A DNA stretch of 15,867 nucleotides, from assembly GCA_900541315.1 (NCBI GenBank), contig UQJF01000070.1, forward strand, positions 1-15,867, given 5' to 3'. Below are positions 1 through 7,720 of this stretch, one piece after another. The stretch's first letter is position 1, and every line of letters begins with the position of its first letter. Made by a program: the position numbers and the translations under genes. Origin of the DNA: an uncultured Clostridium sp. (GTDB taxonomy: Bacteria > Bacillota > Clostridia > Lachnospirales > Lachnospiraceae). The notes below the pieces were generated by a model, which did no database searches, was not told the DNA's origin, and saw only the letters and a list, made by a program, of their open reading frames with translations.

Positions 1-49
1 ACGAGATGTAGCTCCGTCTCGTGGGCTCGGAGATGTGTATAAGAGACAG
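1..49. other. Nextera sequencing adapter (technical)
   Basis: Not genomic. Positions 31-49 are the 19-nt Tn5 mosaic end used in tagmentation (AGATGTGTATAAGAGACAG). It is preceded by the Nextera read-2/i7 sequence GTCTCGTGGGCTCGG (16-30), an 8-nt index GTAGCTCC (8-15) and the tail of the P7 primer (1-7). The same sequence returns inverted at the right end. Insert DNA begins at position 50. Confidence 0.97.
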
Positions 50-51
50 AA

Positions 52-783
52 GAAGAACAGTATGATAAACTGGCAGAAATATTGCGGGAGAGTCTGGATA
101 TGGAAAAGATATATGAGATCATGGGACTGGAAGAAAAAATACATATAGAACAGGTGCTTCCGTCAGATATAGAACACAGAAGCTTTGAGATCATCAGTGA
201 AGAATTAAAGGCTATGGGAAAGAAACTGGAACCGGAACTGGCACCGGTGATCATGCGGGCTATTCATACAACAGCGGATTTTGACTATGCAGATCATCTG
301 AAATTTTCTGAGCATGCAGTAGAAAAAGCAAGGGAAGCCATTAAAAACGGAGGCGTGATCATTACCGATACAAAAATGGGCTGGTCCGGTGTGAACAAAA
401 AGCGTCTGGAAAGTTATGGGGGAGAAGCCTTGTGCTTTATGGCAGATGAAGATGTGGCAGCAGAGGCCAAGGAAAAGGGCAGCACAAGAGCGGTGGCAAG
501 TATGGATAAGGCGGCAAAATTATTTGGAGGCGGAGAGAGACCTTGTATCTTTGCTATTGGAAATGCCCCTACGGCGCTTATACGCCTTTATGAGCTGATC
601 CGGGAGGGAAAAATAAAACCGGCCCTGATCATTGGTGCGCCTGTAGGCTTTGTTAATGTGATCCAGTCAAAAGAACTGATCCTTTCACTGAAAGATACAC
701 CATACATTGTGGCAGAAGGCAGAAAAGGCGGCAGCAATGTGGCGGCAGCCATCTGCAATGCTCTATTATACGGTATCAAATAA
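52..783 (+). CDS. cbiC: Precorrin-8X / cobalt-precorrin-8 methylmutase CbiC (5' incomplete or extended)
   Basis: Moves the methyl group from C-11 to C-12 of the corrin ring during cobalamin (B12) synthesis; cytoplasmic. The family is recognised by the IHTTAD segment carrying the catalytic His (H56 counting from the ATG at 100), the TDTKMGWSGVNK loop, GNAPTAL, GAPVGFV and the C-terminal GRKGGSNVAAA block, all in the order of Salmonella CbiC. The frame is open from the adapter junction and has no stop before it. ATG100 has a GGGAG (86-90) nine bases upstream and gives 227 aa, slightly longer than the usual 205-215. However, the 16 preceding in-frame codons (EEQYDKLAEILRESLD) read like real protein, so the gene may be the 3' part of a fusion with another cobalamin enzyme. 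No other B12 gene is visible; the 42 bp to the next gene hold no terminator. Confidence 0.9.
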   Translation, partial: EEQYDKLAEILRESLDMEKIYEIMGLEEKIHIEQVLPSDIEHRSFEIISEELKAMGKKLEPELAPVIMRAIHTTADFDYADHLKFSEHAVEKAREAIKNGGVIITDTKMGWSGVNKKRLESYGGEALCFMADEDVAAEAKEKGSTRAVASMDKAAKLFGGGERPCIFAIGNAPTALIRLYELIREGKIKPALIIGAPVGFVNVIQSKELILSLKDTPYIVAEGRKGGSNVAAAICNALLYGIK

Positions 784-825
784 AGGGCTGCAGTTTGGCC
801 ATGATAATAAAAGGGGACAGAAAGC

Positions 826-2463
826 ATGAAACTATATCGTATTATCCTTGTAGATGATGAGGAAGAGGTAAGAAAAAGTATTATCCGCAAGATCAAATGG
901 GAGGAAAACGGCTTTTTAGTAGCCGGGGACGCGGAAAATGGGGAAGATGCCTTAGAAAAGATCGAACTGTTGGAACCGGATCTGATCCTGACCGACATCC
1001 GTATGCCCTATATGGACGGACTGACACTGGCAGAACGTGTGCGCCAGAAATACCCGTCTATGAAGATCGTCATTTTTTCCGGTTATGATGATTTTGAATA
1101 TGCTAAGCAGGCAATTAAATTAAATGTTACAGAATACATACTAAAGCCGGTAAACGTAGAAGAGCTGACTGCCATTTTACAAAAGATAAAGGCAAATCTG
1201 GATCAGGAGATCGAACAGAAGCGAAATGTAAACCTTTTGCGGGAAAATTATATAAAAAGCCTGCCGATCCTCCGGGAACAGTTTTTAAATGAACTGGTAA
1301 ATGCCCCCATAGCTTATGAAACTGTGCAGACCCGTTTAAAAGAGTATGGTATCTCCCTTTCCGGTGCCCAGAAATGGGTGGCAGCAGCCGTAGGTATTGA
1401 CAGGCCGGAGGAGGAGCGGGAAGGCGAACTGGCTATCCACAGGGAGCAGGACCTGATCCCTATTTCTGTCATGCAGATCCTAGAAGAAAAGCTGGGAAAT
1501 TACTGTCGTTTTTCTATTTTTAACTCTACCGGAAGCAGTGATGCACAGATCGGTGTGATCGCAGCTATTGACGAGGAAAATTCCCAGTCCGGACTGACTG
1601 CTGTATTAGGAGATATCTGCAAAGAGACCAGAAAGATCCTGGCAGTTCCTATTACCATTGGCATTGGACACAGTACCCAGGATCTGGGCATGATTTGCGA
1701 ATCTTACAAGGATGCAGTCAATGCTTTAGGTTATAAGGCCATTGTAGGGGCTGGAAATACCATTTATATCAACGACGTGGAGCCGGTAAGCAGGGGAAAG
1801 CTGCAGTTTGACAGCAAAGATGAGGCAGAGCTGGTAGGTGCTGTGAAATTTGGTCCTCAGGAAAAAATCGAAGAAGCAGTACATAAAATCGCGGATAAGA
1901 TCAGTGATGCAAAAGTCCATCAGCGTCAGTGCCAGACCTATATGTTAAGTGTATTAAACTGTATGATCCAGCTGGTGCAGATGTATGATCTGGACATGGA
2001 GACTATATTCAAGGGGGAGTCCAACTTAAATGAGGCCTTTGCCCTGATCTCCAGTACCCAGAAAAAGGAAGATTTTGCAAAATGGCTTCTTCAGGCTGCC
2101 ATTGCAGTAAACCAGTCTGTGAATACAGAACGTGATAATACTACAAAACAGGTGATCCAGGAAGCCAGGCAGTATATTATGGACAACTATCAGGATGCGG
2201 AGCTGTCTGTGGAGAAGATCTGCCGTCACCTGCATATGAGCCCGGCTTATTTTTCTACCATGTTTAAGAAAGAAACAGGAAAGACTTATGTAGCTTATCT
2301 TACGGAAGTCCGTCTGGATAAAGCAGTGGAGCTTTTAAACAAAACAGATGACAAGACATATGTGATCGCGGCAAAGGTAGGATACCAGGAGCAGAATTAT
2401 TTCAGCTATGTATTTAAGAAACGATTTGGTATTTCGCCTACAAAATTCAGAGGAGCAAAATAA
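826..2463 (+). CDS. AraC-family response regulator (YesN type)
   Basis: Cytoplasmic transcription factor of a two-component system, 545 aa. Residues 4-120 form a receiver domain with acidic pair D10/D11, phospho-acceptor D57 in LTDIRMP, S85 and K107 in LKPV. A long middle region (about 125-430) is typical of YesN proteins. The last ~100 residues (about 443-545) are an AraC-type double helix-turn-helix, with SVEKICRHLHMSPAYFS as the first helix pair and the GYQEQNYFSYVFKKRFGISP signature at the end. The ATG at 826 has GGGGA (813-817) eight bases upstream. Its TAA overlaps the ATG of the sensor kinase, so the two are translationally coupled. The context suggests it controls the downstream mgl transporter genes; that target is inferred. 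Confidence 0.93.
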   Translation: MKLYRIILVDDEEEVRKSIIRKIKWEENGFLVAGDAENGEDALEKIELLEPDLILTDIRMPYMDGLTLAERVRQKYPSMKIVIFSGYDDFEYAKQAIKLNVTEYILKPVNVEELTAILQKIKANLDQEIEQKRNVNLLRENYIKSLPILREQFLNELVNAPIAYETVQTRLKEYGISLSGAQKWVAAAVGIDRPEEEREGELAIHREQDLIPISVMQILEEKLGNYCRFSIFNSTGSSDAQIGVIAAIDEENSQSGLTAVLGDICKETRKILAVPITIGIGHSTQDLGMICESYKDAVNALGYKAIVGAGNTIYINDVEPVSRGKLQFDSKDEAELVGAVKFGPQEKIEEAVHKIADKISDAKVHQRQCQTYMLSVLNCMIQLVQMYDLDMETIFKGESNLNEAFALISSTQKKEDFAKWLLQAAIAVNQSVNTERDNTTKQVIQEARQYIMDNYQDAELSVEKICRHLHMSPAYFSTMFKKETGKTYVAYLTEVRLDKAVELLNKTDDKTYVIAAKVGYQEQNYFSYVFKKRFGISPTKFRGAK

Positions 2464-4259
2464 TGTTTTTGAAACAACGAAAACACCGGCTTCAAAATGC
2501 CAGTATCCGTTCCATTATATTCATGTATTTTACCATTACCGCTCTGGCAGCCAGTATTTTTATCGGAGTTTCTCTTTACGGACGGCTGTCAGGACAGATG
2601 TCCTCTGCACTTCAGGAGGAAAACCGCATCCTCATCAACCAGTTAGGCCGGACAATGGACTCTTATCTGCGTCTGGTGATGAAGCTTTCAGATTCCCTGT
2701 ATTACGGCGTGATCAAAAATGCTGATCTTTCAGACGGTTCTATTAACGGAGAGATCACGCTCCTTTATGATAATAACAAGGACAATGTAGAAAATATTGC
2801 CCTGTTTTCAAAAGAAGGGGAATTGTTAGAGTCGGTTCCCGCAGCAAGATTAAAGAACAATGCCAGGGTGGCAGACCAGGACTGGTTTATGGCGGCTTTG
2901 GAAAAAACAGAAAACCTTCATTTTTCCATGCCTCATGTACAGCACATTTTTGACACAGGAGACAGCCAGTACCGTTGGGTGGTATCTGTGGCAAGAGCTG
3001 TGGAGATCACAGACGGCCCCTATACAGACCAGGGTGTTCTTCTCATCGATCTGCGTTATAACAGCTTAGAACAGTTATTTGATGGTATGAACCTGGCAAA
3101 AGGCGGCTATGTGTATCTTACAGACAGCAACGGGAACCTGATCTATCACCCGGACGGCCAGCTGATAAGCTCCGGCATTGTAGCAGAAAACAATGATAAT
3201 ACTGCCGTGTTAAAAGATGGAAATTACCAGGAGCAGTGGCAGGGACAGACCCGTATGGTGTCGGTAAAAACGGTGGGATATACAGGCTGGAGGATCGTAG
3301 GTGTTATGCCCCTTGACACAGTATCCTTAAATGCGATCAAGACCCGTATTTTGATCGTGTTCATTATTGCGCTGGTGCTGTTTATCCTGACTATCATCAA
3401 TTCCTATATTTCTTCCAGGATCACAGACCCTATTAAGGAACTGGAAAAATCTGTAAATCAGATCGAGGAGGGAAATTTGGAAACAGAAGTTTACACAGGG
3501 GGATCTTACGAGATCCAGCATCTGGGAAAATCCATTCAGAATATGGCAAGGCAGATCAAGCGCCTTATGGATGACATTGTGGCAGAGCATGAATCTAAGC
3601 GAAAAAGCGAATTTGATACTTTACAGTCCCAGATCAATCCCCATTTCCTTTATAATACCTTAGATATCATTGTGTGGATGATCGAAAATGAAAAACAGTC
3701 AGAAGCAGTGAAAGCAGTAACCGCATTGGCGCGTTTCTTCCGTATCAGTTTAAGTAAGGGAAAAAGCATTATCCCGGTAAGGGATGAACTGGAGCATGTA
3801 AGAAACTATCTGATGATCCAGCATATGCGCTATAAAAATAAATTTTCTTATTCCATAGAGGCAGAGGAAGAGGTATTAGGACTTGCCAGTTTAAAGCTGA
3901 TCCTGCAGCCTATGGTGGAAAACGCCATTTATCATGGCATGGAGTTTATGGATGGTGACGGTGAGATCAAAATACGGGCATGGAAAGAGGAAGAGAATCT
4001 TTACCTGAGTGTGGAGGACAATGGGCTTGGCATGACGGAGGAACAGGTAGAGCGTCTGTTTACAGATACCGGTCATGTTCCTTCCAGAAGAGGTTCCGGG
4101 ATCGGCGTAAAGAACGTAAATGAACGGATCCATTTGTATTTTGGCAAAAACTACGGGCTTTCTATAGAGTCGGAGCCAGATGAGGGAACTACTGTGCGGA
4201 TCCATCTTCCTGCAATTGCTTATGAAGAAGCAGTGGGAAAGGAGGAGAAACATGCCTAA
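2463..4259 (+). CDS. Sensor histidine kinase (YesM/LytS-like, dCache + HAMP)
   Basis: Membrane sensor that phosphorylates the upstream regulator; 598 aa. Transmembrane helices lie at about 15-39 and 295-316 and bound an extracellular dCache-type region (about 40-290) with the second-lobe motif YVYLTDSNGNLIYHP. HAMP spans about 317-370. The His_kinase box QINPHFLYNTL carries the phosphorylated H394. The ATP-binding domain shows the N box around N487 (LQPMVENAIYHG), DNGLGM at 519-524 and GSGIGV at 544-549. The start codon overlaps the regulator's stop, with AGGAG (2451-2455) seven bases upstream inside that gene. The 3' end overlaps the next gene by 8 nt. Having its own extracellular sensory domain, it may read a ligand directly as well as through the binding proteins encoded next to it. 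Confidence 0.94.
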   Translation: MFLKQRKHRLQNASIRSIIFMYFTITALAASIFIGVSLYGRLSGQMSSALQEENRILINQLGRTMDSYLRLVMKLSDSLYYGVIKNADLSDGSINGEITLLYDNNKDNVENIALFSKEGELLESVPAARLKNNARVADQDWFMAALEKTENLHFSMPHVQHIFDTGDSQYRWVVSVARAVEITDGPYTDQGVLLIDLRYNSLEQLFDGMNLAKGGYVYLTDSNGNLIYHPDGQLISSGIVAENNDNTAVLKDGNYQEQWQGQTRMVSVKTVGYTGWRIVGVMPLDTVSLNAIKTRILIVFIIALVLFILTIINSYISSRITDPIKELEKSVNQIEEGNLETEVYTGGSYEIQHLGKSIQNMARQIKRLMDDIVAEHESKRKSEFDTLQSQINPHFLYNTLDIIVWMIENEKQSEAVKAVTALARFFRISLSKGKSIIPVRDELEHVRNYLMIQHMRYKNKFSYSIEAEEEVLGLASLKLILQPMVENAIYHGMEFMDGDGEIKIRAWKEEENLYLSVEDNGLGMTEEQVERLFTDTGHVPSRRGSGIGVKNVNERIHLYFGKNYGLSIESEPDEGTTVRIHLPAIAYEEAVGKEEKHA

Positions 4260-5223
4260 GAGAGAAAAAATACTGTTATGTATAGGTGCTGTTTTTCTGG
4301 TCCTGTTGTTTCTGCTGTCTTCTACGGATCTGATCATAAAAGAACGTGCTGTGCAGATCGACTCCATTTCTGTGATCTTAAGTGAAGACACAGACGATTA
4401 TTACCAGAATTTCAGAAAAGGAATGGAAAAAGCAGCCACAGATCTGAGAAGTGATGTGAGACTGATCACTCTTTATGACCAGAAAGACCAGGAACAGCAG
4501 ATCGAGCTGGCCGCCAGGGAGATCCGTGATGGGGCTGGGGCTGTGGTCATCGAACCGGTAGAGGAAAAAAAAGCAGTTATGGATCTGGAAGGCTTAAAAC
4601 CGGGATGCCCGGTGATATTTGTGGGCGCATCTTCTCCCAGCGAGTTTGTGACAGATTCACTTTTCATTGATTACTTTGAGGCAGGAAGGATCCTGGGGGA
4701 AAAGGCGGCTGAAAAGGATCTTTCAGATGAAAAGATCTGTCTGTTTACCCAGGGAATGGATTACAATGGAGTACAGGATGTCTATGAAGGGGTCTGCTCT
4801 GTTTTAAATGATAAACAGATCCCCTTTGAGCTATATGAGGCAAAAGAAGAAAATACGTTCCGCAAGGTGGTGGAAAATACGGTTTATCCGGGAAAAGACA
4901 AGGTAGAGGTGATCGCCCTGGATGTGCGCTCCTTAGACCAGACAGCGGGTATCTTAAATGAAAGTTCTGTTTACAGGGAACATGTGTCTGCCCTTTACGG
5001 CATTGGTTCCACTACCGGGATCTTAAATTATCTGGATCAGGGCATTATTGATGGACTAGTGACCTATGACCAGTTCAGCCAGGGATATTTAAGTATAAAA
5101 AAAGCAGTAGAAGCCATTCATGCAGGCAGGCAGAAGCAGGAGACTTTGTTAGATCTGGTTTATCTGGATCAGCAGGAACTGGCCTCTGGTGTATATGAGA
5201 AAATGCTCTATCCTATGGAATAG
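4252..5223 (+). CDS. Membrane-anchored periplasmic-binding-protein-like sensor subunit 1 (divergent)
   Basis: 323 aa, with an N-terminal hydrophobic helix (about 7-24) and no lipobox cysteine, so probably an uncleaved anchor with the body outside the membrane. The rest looks like a type I (RbsB-like, Peripla_BP_4) sugar-binding fold: strand ISVILSEDTDDYYQNF, then GAGAVVIEP, CPVIFVG, DYFEAGRILGE, VEVIALD and GLVTYDQFSQGYLSIKKAVEAI. It lacks the NREP, Ca-loop and NND-type segments seen in the two following binding proteins. The ATG at 4252 is chosen because GGAGGAG (4241-4247) sits just upstream; an earlier TTG/ATG in this frame would lie deep inside the kinase gene. The 8-nt overlap with the kinase argues for a signalling role, as for XylFII in clostridial xylose sensing. 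The ligand is unknown; it may act as a scaffold. Confidence 0.8.
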   Translation: MPKREKILLCIGAVFLVLLFLLSSTDLIIKERAVQIDSISVILSEDTDDYYQNFRKGMEKAATDLRSDVRLITLYDQKDQEQQIELAAREIRDGAGAVVIEPVEEKKAVMDLEGLKPGCPVIFVGASSPSEFVTDSLFIDYFEAGRILGEKAAEKDLSDEKICLFTQGMDYNGVQDVYEGVCSVLNDKQIPFELYEAKEENTFRKVVENTVYPGKDKVEVIALDVRSLDQTAGILNESSVYREHVSALYGIGSTTGILNYLDQGIIDGLVTYDQFSQGYLSIKKAVEAIHAGRQKQETLLDLVYLDQQELASGVYEKMLYPME

Positions 5224-5235
5224 GGGGAAATGATA

Positions 5236-6294
5236 ATGAAGAAAACAAAAGGAACCGGGGCGATGCTGTTTAGTATGATCGCTGTAATAGTGATCATCTG
5301 CCTGTTTATTGTAGCAGGAAACGGAGCGAAAAAAGAAGCGGCATCTAAGGAGATACGTGTGGGACTTCTTCTCTACAGGGGGGATGATACTTTTATCAGC
5401 ACACTTCGCTCTTATATTGAAGAAAAGGCTAAAGAATATGAGCGGAAGGAAGGCATCAAGGTAACACTGGATATTTTAGACGCAAAAAGTAACCAGAATA
5501 CCCAGAATAATCAGGTGGACCGGATGCTGGAGTTAGGCTGTGATGCCTTATGTGTCAATATTGTAGACCGTTTTGCAGCTTCTGTAGTTATTGATAAAGC
5601 CATGGCAGCGGATGTGCCGGTGATCTTTTTTAACAGAGAGCCGGTAGAAGAAGACATGAACCGGTGGGAGAAGCTTTATTATGTAGGGGCTGATGCAAAG
5701 GATTCTGCTGTTTTTGAAGGAAGGATCCTGGTAGATGCCTATAAAAAAGATTCCTCAAGTCTTGACCGCAACGGTGATGGGATTGTCAGCTATGTGCTAT
5801 TAGAAGGAGAGAGCAATCATCAGGATTCCCTGATCCGTACTGAATGGTCCATACAGACATTAAAGGACGGTGGAGTGCCTTTGGAAAAAATCACAGGAGG
5901 TATTGCCAGCTGGGAACGCAGCCAGGCATCTGCCATGATGGAGCAGTGGCTTACAGAATATCCGGATCAGATCGAACTGGTGGTGGCTAATAATGATGAT
6001 ATGGCCCTGGGCGCTATTGATGCTATTGACAGGGCGGGAATCCTTCCGGGTATGATCAAAATAGTGGGGATCGATGCTACGCCGCCTGGAATGGAGGCAT
6101 TAAAGGCAGGAAAACTTTTTGGAACGGTAGCAGCAGATAAAGAAGGCTATGCAAATGCCATTTTCCAGATCGCAGCTTCTTTAAGCAGGGGGCTTCCTGT
6201 TGATGAGAGCATAAAATTGGAAAATGGAAAATATTTCTGGTGCAGCCAGAAGGGGATAACCCAGGAAGATGCAACAGAAACTGACAATAAATGA
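5236..6294 (+). CDS. Membrane-anchored galactose/glucose-binding-protein homologue (sensor subunit 2)
   Basis: 352 aa type I binding protein related to MglB. A hydrophobic N-terminal helix (about 10-28) has no lipobox, so it should stay membrane-anchored rather than become a free lipoprotein. Aligning by eye to E. coli MglB, the sugar contacts map to D51 and F53 (GDDTF), N133 (FFNREP), H195, D197 and R201 (NHQDSLIR), W226, N253 (ANNDDMALGA) and D280 (VGIDATP). Only the last contact, Asn256 of E. coli, is replaced, by A300. An EF-hand-like Ca loop is present at 177-185 (DRNGDGIVS) with its distal Glu at E247. Of two nearby ATGs, 5236 is preferred: the GGGGG at 5223-5227 is eight bases away, against two for ATG5230. 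It sits 12 nt after subunit 1. A sensory role beside the kinase is inferred; an extra transport binding protein is the alternative. Confidence 0.83.
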   Translation: MKKTKGTGAMLFSMIAVIVIICLFIVAGNGAKKEAASKEIRVGLLLYRGDDTFISTLRSYIEEKAKEYERKEGIKVTLDILDAKSNQNTQNNQVDRMLELGCDALCVNIVDRFAASVVIDKAMAADVPVIFFNREPVEEDMNRWEKLYYVGADAKDSAVFEGRILVDAYKKDSSSLDRNGDGIVSYVLLEGESNHQDSLIRTEWSIQTLKDGGVPLEKITGGIASWERSQASAMMEQWLTEYPDQIELVVANNDDMALGAIDAIDRAGILPGMIKIVGIDATPPGMEALKAGKLFGTVAADKEGYANAIFQIAASLSRGLPVDESIKLENGKYFWCSQKGITQEDATETDNK

Positions 6295-6367
6295 CATAAA
6301 AACAATAAAAAAATTCAGCAATAATGTAAAATCAAAGAAATTTCATAATACTCCTTAAAAAATCATA

Positions 6368-6396
6368 TGGAAAAATGCACAACCGGGGCTTATAAT
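6368..6396 (+). promoter_or_regulatory. Probable sigma-A promoter of mglB
   Basis: A perfect -10 TATAAT (6391-6396) lies 17 bp after TGGAAA (6368-6373, 4 of 6 matches to TTGACA), in the 175-bp gap between the second anchored binding protein and mglB. The stretch just upstream (about 6300-6366) is very AT-rich, with short repeated motifs that could hold an activator site. No terminator separates this gap from the sensor genes, so mglB may also be read from upstream. Confidence 0.6.
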
Positions 6397-6469
6397 GTGC
6401 TTGTCGTTAAGGAAAATACACCAAAAGGCGATAAAAAACAAAATTATATGTATAGGGAGGATTACAATT

Positions 6470-7600
6470 ATGAGATTAGTTAAGAAGGTTACAGCAGCAG
6501 CTATGGCATCCGCAATGGCACTTTCACTGGCAGCCTGCGGCGGCGGAAGTACCGCTACAACAGCAGCTCCTACTGAAGCAGCTAAGGAAACTACAGCAGC
6601 AAGCGAAGCAGCTACAGAGGCAGCTAAGGAAGCAGCAGAGACTGCAGCACAGGCAGCTGGAACAGCAGATGTAGCAGATAAGAAAGTGGGCATCAGCATT
6701 TATAAATTCGATGATAACTTTATGACTCTGTACAGACAGGAACTGCAGCGTTATCTGACTGAAGACTTAGGCTTCAAGGCAGAGAACGTAGTTATCCAGG
6801 ATGGTAAGGGTGATCAGGCTGAGCAGACCAACCAGATCAATAACTTCATCACCCAGAAGTATGATGTTCTGATCCTGAACCTGGTACAGGCTTCTTCCGC
6901 ACCAGAGATCACAGATATGTGTAAAGATGCAGGAATCCCTGTTGTTTACATCAACCGTGAGCCAGATGAGGCAGAAGAGCAGAGATGGGTTGACGAAAAG
7001 ATCAATGCTACTTATGTAGGCTGTGATGCAAGACAGTCCGGTACATATCAGGGCGAAGAAATTTTAGAGACAGAGACCAAGGGCGATATCAATGGTGACG
7101 GAAAAGTTTCCTACATCATGATCCAGGGCGACCCTGAGAACGTAGATGCCCAGTACAGAACTGAATTCTCTGTTAAGGCATTAACAGATGCTGGCGTAGA
7201 AGTAGAAGAACTGTTAAAGCAGCGTGGTGACTGGGATCAGGCTAAGGCACAGCAGATCGCACAGGATGCTTTAAACCAGTATGGCGACAAGATCGAAGTT
7301 ATCTTCTGCAACAACGATGCAATGGCACTGGGCGCTTTACAGGCAATCGAAGCAGCTGGACGTAAGGTAAATGAGGATATCTACTTAGTAGGTGTAGATG
7401 CTCTGACCGAGGCAGTTCAGAACGTTATCGATGGCAAGCAGACCGGTACTGTATTTAACGATCACTTCTCACAGGCTAAGGCAGCAGCAGATGCAGCTGT
7501 TAAGTTCATCGGCGGCGAAGAAGTTGATGCCAAGATCCCTGTAGACTACATCAAGGTTACTAACGCAAACGCACAGGAAATCCTTGACAAGTTAAAATAA
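6470..7600 (+). CDS. mglB: Galactose/glucose ABC transporter substrate-binding lipoprotein MglB
   Basis: Captures galactose/glucose outside the membrane and delivers it to MglAC. 376 aa: a signal peptide with lipobox LAAC (lipidated C23), then a low-complexity Ala/Thr/Glu tether (about 24-67), then the type I binding fold. Contacts equivalent to E. coli MglB are D82 and F84 (FDDNF), N162 (INREP), D226, R230, W255, N282 (NNDAMALGA), D310 (VGVDAL) and N330; the position of His152 is N224. The Ca loop is DINGDGKVS (206-214), with E276. The ATG at 6470 is chosen because GGGAGG (6455-6460) lies nine bases upstream and the signal peptide starts there. It follows a promoter of its own and is followed by an intrinsic terminator, consistent with more binding protein than ATPase and permease. 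Confidence 0.93.
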   Translation: MRLVKKVTAAAMASAMALSLAACGGGSTATTAAPTEAAKETTAASEAATEAAKEAAETAAQAAGTADVADKKVGISIYKFDDNFMTLYRQELQRYLTEDLGFKAENVVIQDGKGDQAEQTNQINNFITQKYDVLILNLVQASSAPEITDMCKDAGIPVVYINREPDEAEEQRWVDEKINATYVGCDARQSGTYQGEEILETETKGDINGDGKVSYIMIQGDPENVDAQYRTEFSVKALTDAGVEVEELLKQRGDWDQAKAQQIAQDALNQYGDKIEVIFCNNDAMALGALQAIEAAGRKVNEDIYLVGVDALTEAVQNVIDGKQTGTVFNDHFSQAKAAADAAVKFIGGEEVDAKIPVDYIKVTNANAQEILDKLK

Positions 7601-7621
7601 GTTACAGTTAACTGACTATTT

Positions 7622-7658
7622 ATCGGGTGTGCGGGTCATTCCGTCACACCCGATTTTT
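7622..7658 (+). terminator. Intrinsic terminator/attenuator between mglB and mglA
   Basis: A perfect 10-bp stem (ATCGGGTGTG at 7622-7631 with CACACCCGAT at 7645-7654) can be extended inward by a CGG/CCG pairing and runs into five Ts. It sits 22 nt after the mglB stop and 63 nt before mglA. No obvious new promoter follows, so partial read-through would supply mglAC at a lower level. Confidence 0.85.
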
Positions 7659-7720
7659 AAGGAAAATATGCTCCCGGAGGGCATAGAAAAAGCGTCAAAG
7701 GAATTGAAAGGAGTAACGGG

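Noticed and set aside
784..825. Promoter or terminator between cbiC and the response regulator
   Set aside because: The 42-nt gap has only the ribosome binding site; TATTAT at 764-769 has no acceptable -35.
6368..6381. Possible CcpA cre site over the mglB -35
   Set aside because: Only the outer TG.AA and CA match; the central CG is missing.
6367..6483. 38-codon frame from an ATG upstream of mglB
   Set aside because: It overlaps the -35/-10 elements and the mglB start, and no Shine-Dalgarno precedes it.
6540..6680. GCA/GCT-rich repetitive stretch in mglB considered as a repeat element
   Set aside because: It is the normal low-complexity Ala/Thr/Glu tether between the lipobox and the binding domain.
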